From positions 1 to 51,294 of the IMG/VR virus record IMGVR_UViG_3300035670_000302: 51,294 bases of DNA; one strand, given 5' to 3'. The notes beneath the pieces are model-generated. The model had not been told where the DNA came from, searched no databases, and saw nothing but the letters and a program-made list of their open reading frames with translations. A program made the position numbers and the translations under genes. The DNA comes from a virus. Numbering within the stretch: position 1 is the first letter of the stretch; each line of letters begins with the position of its first letter. Of the stretch, positions 20,040 to 30,388 are shown in pieces.

Positions 20040-22877
20040 ATGGACACGCTGAGTTTTCTTCAGCGGGTTCTTCCAACTGACGGGCTGTACTGCGCCATGT
20101 TCCTGCAAGACGGGGCGGCGCGGCATGGTTTCTTCGGCTCTGTGGAGGGGCTTGCAGAGGCGTCGACTAAACTCGACGCACTAGGATTGAATGTTTATTA
20201 CGCGGTCTCGACCTTCAATGGGAAGAGACGCAAGCAGGACAACGTCTGCCAAACCAAGGTCATCGCCGTCGATCTCGACGTGGGTGAGGGGGAGAAGAAG
20301 TACCCCACATGGCAGGCGGCGCTGAAAGATTTAGGTCGGTTCATCACACAGGTGGGACTTCCCAAACCTGTGGTAATTCATTCTGGCGTGGGACTGCACG
20401 TCTACTGGGTACTCAGCGAAGCGCTGGTGCCCGCGCAGTGGCAACCTCTGGCAAGCGCCATGAAAGCCTGTGCCCTTGGTAATGGCCTGCGGATTGACCC
20501 GTCAGTGACAGCAGACAGTGCCCGTGTTCTACGGGCTATCGGGACGACAAACCGCAAGAATGACCAGCAAGTACGCTTACTGATCGACGCCCCTGACGTG
20601 GACGTTGACGACCTGACAAGTTGTTTTGGTACGAACGCCCCTGTCTCAGTACGCCCTGCACCACAGCGGTCGTCTGGACTGGCTGACTCACTGGCGGTCA
20701 AGTACGAGTTCCCACCGGCCAACGCCGAGACCGTGGTCAGCAAGTGCGCTCAGTTACGGTGGGCAGTCGAGAACCAGAAAGATGTTCCTGAACCATTCTG
20801 GTATTCCATCATGGGTATCGCGGCGTTCTGCCATGACCCAGAGGCGACAGCCCTGCGGTGGAGCAGTGACCACGAAGACTTCGACCCCAACTCCACACTC
20901 CGCAAGATGTACCAGTGGCAGAAGGCGGCGACAGGGCCGACAACCTGTAGCCGACTGGAGGCAGAGCGACCAGCAGGGTGTAAGGGTTGCCCTTACAAGG
21001 GCAAGATTGGTTCCCCCACCCGCCTCGGTGCCCAGTTCGACGAGGTAGCCGCGCCGACCAACGCCCCTGACCAGACGGCACTGGCAGTCCCAGTACCCAA
21101 GCCGTTCAAGCGGACGGCGTCTGGTATGAAGTTGACGATTGATGATACGGACATAGACATTTGTCCGTTTGATATATACCCAGTATCCTACGGTCGTGAT
21201 GACTCGCTGTCCTATGAGGTGGCACGGTTCAGTTGGAACCGCCCACACATAGGCTGGCAACCGCTGGTACTAAGACACGCATATCTTGCAGACGGACACC
21301 GTGAATTCTCGTCGGCCATCGCTGACCAAGGGATAGTCCTCTACAACAAGAAGCAGACGGAGTACTTTCAACTCATGCTCAGGTCATACCTAGAGTCCCT
21401 GAAACAGACGCGCACGATGACCAACCTCTACGCCACGATGGGCTGGAAGGAGAAGTTCTCGGAGTTCGTCATAGGTAACACCATCATCCGGCGTACTGAC
21501 ACGGGTGTGGTTGAGGACAGTATCAATCTGTCGTCCGGCTCACAGAAGCTAGGCAACGAACTCTGGACGCAGAGCGGGACGCTTGAAGACTGGGTGGCGT
21601 TCACCAACCTGCTCCAGAAGGCACAGATGCCGTGGCATATGTTCGCCCTTGCCGTGGGTATCTCCGCTCCGCTGTACGCCTTCACCGGTCTCAAGGGTAT
21701 GACCCTCTCGCTCTACGGCCCGACCGGCGGCGGCAAGACGCTCGTCCAGTACTGGCAACAGTCCGTATGGGGTAGCCCCGAGAAGCTACACTTCACCGCC
21801 AAGTTCACACAGAACGCTTTGTTCTCACGCCTTGGTCTGTACAGCCACCTGCCCATGACCATCGACGAAGCCACGATGGTGGACGACAAGGACGTGGGTG
21901 ACTTCCTGTACTGGGTTACGCAGGGCCGAGACAAGGCACGACTGACCCGTATGTCAGAGGAACGGGATGCAAGGACGTGGGCAACGCCCAACACTATCTC
22001 CACAAACAAATCATGGAATAGCAAGCTGACTGCCTCCGGCTTGGAGACTGACGCACAGATGGCCCGCTTGCTGGAGATCAACGTCCCACAGCACCCGCTG
22101 TTCATGAAGAACTCCAACGCCGGTCGGCGCATATACGAATTCCTGTCCACCAACCACGGGACGATGGGTCGAGCGTTCATCCACAAGTTGATCGCCCTTG
22201 GCGAGGATGGCATCCGTGCCATGATCGCAGAACACACAGAGAAGTTTCCACGCCTCTACAACTGCAAGTTCTCAGGGCAGGAGCGGTACTGGGAGCAGAT
22301 GGTCATACTCGCCGACCTTGCCGGTAAGCTGTGCCAAGAGTGGGGACTGATCGACTTTGAGTACACACTGGGTACCAACTGGGTACTGGAACAAATGGGT
22401 GCCATCCGTAAGAACTTGGCCGAGAACCGGATGGACATATTCGATCTGCTCACCGAGTACATGAACACCTACGCCAACACCGCCGTCACCGTCATGCACA
22501 CGGTCGGCCAGAAGCCCGTCCTAGACTACGCTCGTCTCCCCCGTGGCGACATCCGCATCCGCTTCGACATCTACCGTCCTGCCGCTACACAGCGGTTCGA
22601 CAGGGGTACAATGCTGATCGACCGCACCCACTTCCGGAAGTGGCTGTCTCTCCGTGGCGCAGACTATAAGACGTTTATGAATGAGGTAGAGGCTGAGCGG
22701 GTGGATGCCACACCCAAGTCTGGCAAGGCGTCCCTCGCCAAGGATACCCCAGTGAAGCTAGGCCAGTCGTATGTCTTCGGTCTGAACCTTAGCCATAAGC
22801 GACTGGCGGGTATCCTTGATGAGGTGGATCAGGCCGCTGACGACCTGATGTATGGCCAACTCAAGGCTGTGAAGTAG
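20040..22877 (+). CDS. Primase-helicase fusion (AEP-like primase + DUF927-type ATPase)
   Basis: 945 residues. The N-terminal part resembles archaeo-eukaryotic-type primases: acidic pair D78/D80 in VIAVDLDVGEG, an HSG motif in VVIHSGVGLHVYW, and SARVLRAIGTTNRK. A cysteine cluster follows (C303, C314, C317; GCKGCPYKG). The C-terminal part is a DUF927-like helicase ATPase with Walker A GPTGGGKT at 560-567 and an acidic segment TIDEATMVDD. One polypeptide would prime and unwind, so no separate DnaB or T7 gp4-like protein is needed. GGGAG precedes ATG 20040. The 3' end overlaps the convergent virion operon by 17 bp. Confidence 0.9.
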   Translation: MDTLSFLQRVLPTDGLYCAMFLQDGAARHGFFGSVEGLAEASTKLDALGLNVYYAVSTFNGKRRKQDNVCQTKVIAVDLDVGEGEKKYPTWQAALKDLGRFITQVGLPKPVVIHSGVGLHVYWVLSEALVPAQWQPLASAMKACALGNGLRIDPSVTADSARVLRAIGTTNRKNDQQVRLLIDAPDVDVDDLTSCFGTNAPVSVRPAPQRSSGLADSLAVKYEFPPANAETVVSKCAQLRWAVENQKDVPEPFWYSIMGIAAFCHDPEATALRWSSDHEDFDPNSTLRKMYQWQKAATGPTTCSRLEAERPAGCKGCPYKGKIGSPTRLGAQFDEVAAPTNAPDQTALAVPVPKPFKRTASGMKLTIDDTDIDICPFDIYPVSYGRDDSLSYEVARFSWNRPHIGWQPLVLRHAYLADGHREFSSAIADQGIVLYNKKQTEYFQLMLRSYLESLKQTRTMTNLYATMGWKEKFSEFVIGNTIIRRTDTGVVEDSINLSSGSQKLGNELWTQSGTLEDWVAFTNLLQKAQMPWHMFALAVGISAPLYAFTGLKGMTLSLYGPTGGGKTLVQYWQQSVWGSPEKLHFTAKFTQNALFSRLGLYSHLPMTIDEATMVDDKDVGDFLYWVTQGRDKARLTRMSEERDARTWATPNTISTNKSWNSKLTASGLETDAQMARLLEINVPQHPLFMKNSNAGRRIYEFLSTNHGTMGRAFIHKLIALGEDGIRAMIAEHTEKFPRLYNCKFSGQERYWEQMVILADLAGKLCQEWGLIDFEYTLGTNWVLEQMGAIRKNLAENRMDIFDLLTEYMNTYANTAVTVMHTVGQKPVLDYARLPRGDIRIRFDIYRPAATQRFDRGTMLIDRTHFRKWLSLRGADYKTFMNEVEAERVDATPKSGKASLAKDTPVKLGQSYVFGLNLSHKRLAGILDEVDQAADDLMYGQLKAVK

Positions 22878-25800
22878 GGTAGCTCAACAACGTATCCAGT
22901 TCCTCAATCGTCGCTTGGGCGGCTTTACCCACCGCCCTGAGCGACCGCTCCTTCGCTGGACGCTCCGCTTCCTTCAGTGCCCGTCTGGCATTGGCGACAA
23001 AGTCCCGAATCTCCAGCCCCGTCCCCTTCGCCCCTACGTTCCACTCCCTCACCGCCTCTTCGACTCGCCGCGCCTGCTCTGGGTCTTTACCGATCATGGC
23101 CTTCACCCATGCCCGCTTGTATGAACCACTAACTTCTCTCTGGTAGTCAGTGACACGGTTGGTCAGTTTGATCGTCTCGTAGGCTTCAGACGGTGCCGCC
23201 GGATAGAACCCACCCATCCGCGCCAGTACCGTCATCATGGTCACATCAGGCGTTACAACGTAGCCCTTCTTGTCGATGACTGCACCAGTCTGCGCGTAGA
23301 CGTATGCATCCCCCATGGCCCGCATCATCGTGACAGGTGACTCACGGAACACATCCGCAATGGATGTCTTCTCAGTTGTCGCCGCACTCAGGGCCGCACC
23401 CATGGAGGTCGCCGCTCCGATCATGGCTGACGCCGCAGGGCCGAGTATTTCCTTAACTTGTTGTCCTACGTCTGCACCTGCCAGCAGTATCTCCGTGCCC
23501 GGAATGAAGTCCCCCGTTGATACCCTTGACGCAATATCTACCGCCGACAGCGAGTTGAATACTCCTTTCAAGAGATACGGCGATACACCGGGAGCGATGC
23601 TGTCCAGCAACTTCGCCAGTTCAAACCGGACGCTACCCATGGACAGGCCGAGCTTCTGCGCGATGGTGTCGAGCAAGTCCTCAAAGTCTTCAGCGAACGG
23701 CATACCTGCCAGACCGGAGAGTAGCCACATACCCGCCAGCATTTGTATCTGCCCCGTTCGGGACAGGCGAGCGAGCGTCTGGATCGTGGTCGTCGGGTAC
23801 ACCTTGTACATATACAGGAACGATTGCAGACCACTACGCCATGCGGGAGGTCTGTTGATGACCGAGTACTCACCCATCGTGTAGCGGATGGCATCGACCG
23901 CAGACTTCCGAGCTTGCTCTATCGCCTGTGCTTCGCTCATCTTGGAGGCAATCGCACGGTTGTAGGCCAGACGGAAGGTCGCCAGTCCCAGTGACCGGCG
24001 AGCGGCTTGTTCTGTGGAGTTGAACGTCCACATCCACGCATCCATTAACTTCTGTCCAGCACCTGACGTGATACGCCCACGGGCTGTGTTCGCCAGTGCG
24101 TTGGACTGTGCGGGGATCATCACACCCTCACGGATTTCCTGCGCTATGAACTTGGCTTCAGCCTCGGTCAGTCCGTACTGCTTCTGCAAACGGTTGTCAC
24201 CCGCGATCCGGTCGTAGAACAGGGAAGTATTGAACTCCGAGTTACCGATGGCACGGGCGAGACCTACTTCACCTGACGCCTTGGAGAACGCGGCGACTGC
24301 GTTACCGTAGCCGAAGCCCTCACCGAAAGCTGTCTTCTCGTTGTAGGTAGCGAGGTAAGGGAAGCTGTTGGTGAACAGACCGATGTAGTTCAGTGCGCCA
24401 GTAGCCAGCGATCCACCGAGTTGCATCATGCTGGTGTACGCACGGATGGAGGACACGACTTTACCCGCACCGAAGTCAGACTCGTCGAGGCTCTTGTTGC
24501 TATCCAAGAACGTCAGCAAACGCGAGGCTTCGCTGTAGTACATATTGTCACGGCTTGCCCGCCCTTCAGGCTTGGTCTTGTCCACCATGTACTTGTACTC
24601 ATAGTACGCCCGCTTGGCCGCAGTCACCTGCTCCGGCGTGGCATCCGGCGTCTTACTCAGCCTGTCCCACTGGTCTTTGAGATACTTGAGCTTGGGGACC
24701 CCATCGACTTTCTCTTCGGCCTTCCATATGTCCATCGTGGACGGCAGGCTACGATCCATCAGTGCGTTGAGTTGCGGCCGCATTGCCACCTTGGCGATTG
24801 TAGAGGCACGGCTGTCGATGTGCTGTGACACAGCGGCAACGCCGTCCATGTCAGCACCGGGGACAAACGAGCGTTGCAGTCTCTTACGCGCCTTGTTGTC
24901 CTGCTTGGTCAACGCGACAATAACCTGCTCCATCTTGTTAGGCGTCAGCACGATACTGAACCGACGCAGTCCATGGATGAACTCGTTGAGGTTGAGAGCA
25001 GGCGGCGCGGCAACGCTGTTCAGCACCGCTCCGGATTCTGCACGGAGTATTACGTCCTGTAGCTCATAGCTTCCAGTGTTCTCATTGAACACCTCGATCT
25101 TATACGTCCGTACCTTGCCATCCTCTGCAAACAGTTGGTTGTTTATCAGGTTGGCCGCTTCAAGCGCGTCAGATTCCGTCTCATGTTGGGTGTAGCTGAG
25201 TTGGTCTTTGTACTCAGACTTCAGCCGCACTGGGTTACCTTCTTTGTCGTAGGCAACCACACGCACTTGGTAATCGCCCTTACGGAGCAATGGCAGATAG
25301 CCAGTAGCCAGCGTGGTCTTGGTGTACTTATCGCCCCCAAGGTTACTCAGTTCTGCCATGAGAACTTCTTTCAGTTTGTTCTGGACGAGGAACTTACGAT
25401 CCTCCGTCTTGGCAAACCGTTGCTTGAACTCCGTCAGTGAAGCGATGAGGTCGTCATACTGCTTGTCGAACGCAGTACCAGCCAGTACATCCTTGAGTTC
25501 TGCGTTCTTATCGGACTCGTTGGCGATGAGCAATTCATTCATCTTGGCGATGAACTCGTTGGCTTTGGTCATCGACTCTTCGCTATACGACTCATCCCCG
25601 TCCTTGTCCTTGATAGGGTTGGATGTCCATATCGTCTTATAGGTGTTGTACACCTTCTCCAAGAAGGCGTTGTCTGCGCCGGTCAGAGTGCCGTCGCGCA
25701 TGGCCTTGGCGATACTGCGATAGGCGTTCTTACTTTCCTGTATGAATGACGTGTACCGCGCCTGAAGAAGTTTCAGTTCGACATCTGCCATCGACTCACG

Positions 25801-28800
25801 GGTGGCTTCGTAGCCCTTCCAAATCGGGCTGTCCTTGGTAAGCCCCGGCACACCGTCGACATTGATCTTCTCCGTAACCTCGTTACCTTCTTTCAGGTAG
25901 GTCACGTTGTAAGAGAACCCATCACGCATCTGCTCAAACTTCAGCATACCAAGGTCGGTCAGCCGCTTGGCCTCGTCCATGTTTGGTTTGACTTGCCCCT
26001 CGTCGTCCACATAGAACAACGGCGTCTTACCCATGGCGCTCGACTTGTACTTACTGATGGCATACCGCTGGCCCTCGTAGAGCATACGGTTGACTTGGTT
26101 CAGTTCTTCCTCGGTAATACCGCCAAGGAAAGGTAACCGCTCAAAAGACCGATTAAGCACGACAGCCATGCGCTCGTTCATCAATACCTTGATGGACATT
26201 GCCATGTCACGACCGGCAGACAGTACGTCATGCAGGGCGCTGAGACCGGGGTTCTCACGGGTACGGAAGTTCAGGAGGCTAAAGAACTTCTCTTTGAACT
26301 TCTCAAAGCTGTTGCCGAAGTCCATGCCGGTAGCTTTAGCCCGCTGTAAATACTCAGCCAACTGGCTATAGTTCATCCCCTGTGCATCGCTGGTGTAGTT
26401 TGCCATCAGCGCGGCTTGCAGGTTGTCGTCCCGCAGGTTGGGCTTGCCAGAGTAACGACCCAGTTCGATGGTGTCTTCACCAGATTCCACGGACATCATC
26501 CGCAGGGCTACCGCAGAGTTGACGAACGTGTTGCCCGTCTTCCCTTCGTAAACATATCTGCGTGACTGACTGATCAGATACCGTGCCATGTCGTCTGAGA
26601 ACTTCACGCCGAGTTTGTTGAGGGCGTTCTTGATCGCCGCCCATACACGCGCCAACAAGTTATTGTTCAACGTACCGGCGAAGTCAGCGAGGTATTCCTC
26701 AACGGCTTCTGACTTGCTCATATCGGAGCTTGCCATTGCCGCATCGACAGCGTTGCGGATACCACCGCTGGACTCATAGACCTCGTTCATCAACGCGTCG
26801 AAGTCGCGGCCTGCCATCAGGCTACGCATACCGAAGTGGCCGATGGTCTCATGGGCCATGACGAAGTTCAGGTGGTCAGCAGAGAAGATGTTGTTGGAGA
26901 AGATGATGATGTTCTTCCCAAACGAATACCCTGATGCCAGCGTGTTGTCGAAGTCGCCCTCAACCCGCGCCGCCTTGGCTCGCCGATAGAGTTCGGGGTT
27001 CTGTACCTTGAGGTCGTTGATGTCGGCATAGACGTAGACCGTCGGCTTCATCTTCAACTTGGATACAAACTGGTTCACCAGCATCTTCACCCGACCGATA
27101 CCGATAGGCGTGGCATCGGTGTTGTCAGAGACGCGCTTATTTCTTCCTACACCCGTGTAACTGCTAGGTAAGTTTTTAGTCTTGGTAAGATTTAGCTGGT
27201 CAAGTATTCCAGCCTGCGCCGCCACTATGTACCACGGTGCCCTACCATTCTGTGCATCCAGTTTTGGGTTGGCGTTAAAGTTCGCTACCGCCGCCCGTAT
27301 CTGCTGTTCATAACTTACTGGCGCACTTACCTTTGGTTTTCTGTCCGGTGCAGTTTTCTTTTTCTCTTCTATACGTTCAGTTATTTTAAGCGCGTCACGG
27401 ATTTGGGTTTGCGTGGACTTCGCCTTCTCTTCCTCAAGGGTTTGCTTAACCAGTTCGTACCCAGAGACAGGCGTCGTAACCGGAGTGGTCTGTACTACAG
27501 GCTCACTTGAGTCGATTACGACTTCTGGCTTTTTTACGGCGGCAGTTTCCTTAGCCGTGGTAAGTTTCGTCTTACCGGCAGGTTTCGGTTTAGCCACAAA
27601 GCCCATGGCTCCAGCAGGAGCGGCAGGCGTAGGCGCGGGCTTAGGTGCCGGAGCGATCTCTACAGCAAGCGCTACGCTAGGATTCTCGTCATCAAAGACA
27701 GCCTTACGCCAACGCTCCTGCTGTTCTGGAGTGAGGGTATTCCACCTAACTTCGGAGAATTCTGCCCATCGTCTGCCTGCCAAGATTATCTGGCCGGCGC
27801 GTATCTGTGCGGCCACTCGGGGCGAAGTCTCGTCTTCGACTGCGGCTTTGGCCTCAGCTTTGGCCGCAGGTTTGAGTTTCGCCGCAGGCTTGGGCTTTGT
27901 CTCAACCTTGGGGGCAGGCTTAGGCTTCTTCAGCCCTTTGCCTTTCTCTGCTCCTTGCTCAGCGCCACGGCCACCGCTTGGCGCACCGCCTGCTTTTTGG
28001 CCTTCGGCCGGCTTGTTCCGATCTTCCCGCTTGACTGCCAGTCGTCCACGACCTTCTGTATCTTCGCGCTTACCCGCTTGTTCTTGGCTTTTGCCGCGTT
28101 TGAGTTTTGCACCTTTAGCTCCCGTGGGTACTGGTTGTGGGGTAGGGATCACCGCCGGCGCAACAGGGCCGGCTACATTTGGAAGGTTCTCTGCAAGCTG
28201 GAGTTCAACTTGGTTGAGTGCCGCTTGGTAATCAGCATCGCGCTGTGCCTGTCGTGCGGCTTCTTCTGCCGCCGCCCGTGCCGCTTCCTGTTCAGCGAAC
28301 AGAGGCGCGTTACGACCACGGGCAATAAGTTGCTCAAGCCCTCTACGCATTTGCGTGGGTTCCCCACGCCCCCAAGACTCAGGAGCGGCAGGGGCAAACT
28401 GGAGTGCACCCTGCTGTGGATTACGCACCGGCTCTACGGGTGGCGCACCCATGGGTATCGCTGTGCTTGGCATCATACGGGCGGCGAGTTCTTCCGCAGT
28501 GACAGGCTGTCCACCGAAGATGTCCAGAAGCCCCTGAGAACCGGCCTGTGCGCCGGGAGGTACGTTACCCTGCACCCCAAACAGAACGTCGCCTGCTTCG
28601 GCAGGACGCATCCCCTGTGGGCCAGCGACGAAGTCAGGAGTACCCAGTAACTGTAGTGGTGCCACAGGAGCGGCTGGTGCCGCCGGAGCCGGCAGTGCAG
28701 GCTGACCGAAGTTGAACTCCACCCCAGTAATATCTGGACCTTCTGGTTGCCCAGTGTAAGGAGCCAGCCCACCGCCCATCTGTAATCCGGCAACAGGCAC

Positions 28801-30369
28801 CAGCGGGTTGTATGTGCTTCGGAGTTCCGGAGGCAGGTTGTCCACCCACGCAGGGCGGTTAGGCGGTAGCTCTACCCCACGGGCAGGGGACACGCCGCGA
28901 GGCATATTCGGGCCAGCAACGGGCGGGCCTTGCTCCCACACTGGGCGATTGAGCGCTATCGACGCGGAGGCGGGGACTAAACCTTCCGGTAGTTTCAATC
29001 CCATGAATACGGTAGGCGCTGGCTCTTCTTCCTTTGGCACGTCAGTAATCAAGTTTACCGGCTCGCCACTGCTCATCGCCTCGCGTGGCCCACGGAGGTT
29101 AGAGACGCCACCGAGAACACCACCGACAGCGGCACCAGCCGCCGCCGCTTCAGCGATACGGAGCAGGTTCTCGTTGGATGTGAGTGGCTTACCGTTGAAT
29201 CCAAGCGCCGCGCTTGCGGACAGGAGCGAAGTGACTTCCTGTCCTGCTTCGGTGATGGCTTCAAGACCAGCGCCTTTTGCCGCGCCCTTGCCGCCACGCT
29301 TGAGCAACTCACCGGCTTTGCCTTTCACGCCGGTAATATCTTTCAGCGCAGTCTTACCTACGCCCCCACCAACAAGCGCCTTGGCATACGCAAGTTCTGG
29401 CAGAGTCTCCAGCGCCGCGTAAGGAATACCACCGAGGATAGCCGCCATGCGTCCACGCACTGTGTCCGCACCCTGCTCCTGCGTTTCGCCATAGATGTCG
29501 GCTACGCCCATTGTGTAGTTCTGGACGGCGGCACCGATAGCCGCGCCACCGGCACGGCCCGCAAACTTGAGCGCTTCTTGCTCAGTCTTGTCGAGGGCTT
29601 CACCAGCAAGATGTTTCTGCGTGGCGCGGGTCAGCGTAGCCCGGAGGGCGTCCTGACCTTCCTTGGATGAGAGGCGTACCCCCAACTCACGGACGAGCGC
29701 ACCACGGCCAGCGGCGAGGCTACCGCCTACAATCGCACCAGTACCAGCGGAGACGAGTGATGCAATCAGGTTAGGGACTTGCTGGCCGAGGTTGGCGACA
29801 ACAAATGCACCCATGTCCTCAGCAGACTTGATACTTCCAAGCCCACGCTGGAACGGCTCCAGCTTGGCTATATCCTGTCCTGCGGATTTAACAACGCCAG
29901 CACCAAATTCTTCAGCACCCAGAAACTGAGCAAGACTACCAAGCAACTGCTTACCGTTAGCCACGCCAATATCGACATTGCGACCGAAAAGCTCGCTAGT
30001 AGTAGGGTTCTTAATCCGTTCAAGGAACTGGCGATAGCTTCCTTCATCGACTGGTTCCCAACCTGCTTCTTGGGGAGTAAAGGCTTGCCCTATGAACTTC
30101 TCGGTATCAACCGCAGACGCATAGTCATCAGTATCAAACGCATATCCACCAACGGCGTACCGCTTACCATCGGCGCTACGGTAGACGGAATTTGTAGGTC
30201 TGGCCTCTGCCTCTGGCGCTTTAGCCATTGCGAACAGAGCGGCACGTTCTTTACCAAGCGCCGCCGTTTGTTCTGCTGACAAGCCTACTCTTGGTAACGC
30301 CCCTGAGAGTGATCCTATACCAAGTCCAAGCAACTCCGGATTACTGATAGACAACCCTGCGTTAGCCAT
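22861..30369 (-). CDS. Giant internal virion protein with PLxRFG and metallopeptidase-like regions
   Basis: 2502 residues, last gene of the virion operon, in the place of T7 gp16 (DNA-ejection protein). Residues about 190-430 are Gly/Ala-rich and hydrophobic, suited to membrane insertion. About 430-1030 is a Pro/Ala/Lys-rich linker. A zinc-peptidase-like motif HETIGH (HExxxH type) lies at 1173-1178, in MAHETIGHFGMR, with a downstream acidic EEYLADF. A PLxRFG-like segment (YLPLLRKGDY) lies near 1690. The C-terminal 600 residues again contain hydrophobic helices. Such large proteins are injected with the genome and may carry enzymes acting on the host envelope or proteins. Peptidase activity is unproven. 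Confidence 0.85.
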   Translation of the reverse strand: MANAGLSISNPELLGLGIGSLSGALPRVGLSAEQTAALGKERAALFAMAKAPEAEARPTNSVYRSADGKRYAVGGYAFDTDDYASAVDTEKFIGQAFTPQEAGWEPVDEGSYRQFLERIKNPTTSELFGRNVDIGVANGKQLLGSLAQFLGAEEFGAGVVKSAGQDIAKLEPFQRGLGSIKSAEDMGAFVVANLGQQVPNLIASLVSAGTGAIVGGSLAAGRGALVRELGVRLSSKEGQDALRATLTRATQKHLAGEALDKTEQEALKFAGRAGGAAIGAAVQNYTMGVADIYGETQEQGADTVRGRMAAILGGIPYAALETLPELAYAKALVGGGVGKTALKDITGVKGKAGELLKRGGKGAAKGAGLEAITEAGQEVTSLLSASAALGFNGKPLTSNENLLRIAEAAAAGAAVGGVLGGVSNLRGPREAMSSGEPVNLITDVPKEEEPAPTVFMGLKLPEGLVPASASIALNRPVWEQGPPVAGPNMPRGVSPARGVELPPNRPAWVDNLPPELRSTYNPLVPVAGLQMGGGLAPYTGQPEGPDITGVEFNFGQPALPAPAAPAAPVAPLQLLGTPDFVAGPQGMRPAEAGDVLFGVQGNVPPGAQAGSQGLLDIFGGQPVTAEELAARMMPSTAIPMGAPPVEPVRNPQQGALQFAPAAPESWGRGEPTQMRRGLEQLIARGRNAPLFAEQEAARAAAEEAARQAQRDADYQAALNQVELQLAENLPNVAGPVAPAVIPTPQPVPTGAKGAKLKRGKSQEQAGKREDTEGRGRLAVKREDRNKPAEGQKAGGAPSGGRGAEQGAEKGKGLKKPKPAPKVETKPKPAAKLKPAAKAEAKAAVEDETSPRVAAQIRAGQIILAGRRWAEFSEVRWNTLTPEQQERWRKAVFDDENPSVALAVEIAPAPKPAPTPAAPAGAMGFVAKPKPAGKTKLTTAKETAAVKKPEVVIDSSEPVVQTTPVTTPVSGYELVKQTLEEEKAKSTQTQIRDALKITERIEEKKKTAPDRKPKVSAPVSYEQQIRAAVANFNANPKLDAQNGRAPWYIVAAQAGILDQLNLTKTKNLPSSYTGVGRNKRVSDNTDATPIGIGRVKMLVNQFVSKLKMKPTVYVYADINDLKVQNPELYRRAKAARVEGDFDNTLASGYSFGKNIIIFSNNIFSADHLNFVMAHETIGHFGMRSLMAGRDFDALMNEVYESSGGIRNAVDAAMASSDMSKSEAVEEYLADFAGTLNNNLLARVWAAIKNALNKLGVKFSDDMARYLISQSRRYVYEGKTGNTFVNSAVALRMMSVESGEDTIELGRYSGKPNLRDDNLQAALMANYTSDAQGMNYSQLAEYLQRAKATGMDFGNSFEKFKEKFFSLLNFRTRENPGLSALHDVLSAGRDMAMSIKVLMNERMAVVLNRSFERLPFLGGITEEELNQVNRMLYEGQRYAISKYKSSAMGKTPLFYVDDEGQVKPNMDEAKRLTDLGMLKFEQMRDGFSYNVTYLKEGNEVTEKINVDGVPGLTKDSPIWKGYEATRESMADVELKLLQARYTSFIQESKNAYRSIAKAMRDGTLTGADNAFLEKVYNTYKTIWTSNPIKDKDGDESYSEESMTKANEFIAKMNELLIANESDKNAELKDVLAGTAFDKQYDDLIASLTEFKQRFAKTEDRKFLVQNKLKEVLMAELSNLGGDKYTKTTLATGYLPLLRKGDYQVRVVAYDKEGNPVRLKSEYKDQLSYTQHETESDALEAANLINNQLFAEDGKVRTYKIEVFNENTGSYELQDVILRAESGAVLNSVAAPPALNLNEFIHGLRRFSIVLTPNKMEQVIVALTKQDNKARKRLQRSFVPGADMDGVAAVSQHIDSRASTIAKVAMRPQLNALMDRSLPSTMDIWKAEEKVDGVPKLKYLKDQWDRLSKTPDATPEQVTAAKRAYYEYKYMVDKTKPEGRASRDNMYYSEASRLLTFLDSNKSLDESDFGAGKVVSSIRAYTSMMQLGGSLATGALNYIGLFTNSFPYLATYNEKTAFGEGFGYGNAVAAFSKASGEVGLARAIGNSEFNTSLFYDRIAGDNRLQKQYGLTEAEAKFIAQEIREGVMIPAQSNALANTARGRITSGAGQKLMDAWMWTFNSTEQAARRSLGLATFRLAYNRAIASKMSEAQAIEQARKSAVDAIRYTMGEYSVINRPPAWRSGLQSFLYMYKVYPTTTIQTLARLSRTGQIQMLAGMWLLSGLAGMPFAEDFEDLLDTIAQKLGLSMGSVRFELAKLLDSIAPGVSPYLLKGVFNSLSAVDIASRVSTGDFIPGTEILLAGADVGQQVKEILGPAASAMIGAATSMGAALSAATTEKTSIADVFRESPVTMMRAMGDAYVYAQTGAVIDKKGYVVTPDVTMMTVLARMGGFYPAAPSEAYETIKLTNRVTDYQREVSGSYKRAWVKAMIGKDPEQARRVEEAVREWNVGAKGTGLEIRDFVANARRALKEAERPAKERSLRAVGKAAQATIEELDTLLSYPTSQP

Positions 30370-30388
30370 TGTTCACTCCAAGAATCTA

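Noticed and set aside
27413-28231. 272-aa plus-strand frame inside the giant virion gene
   Set aside because: Ser/Ala-rich complement of the Pro/Ala/Lys linker, no ribosome context.
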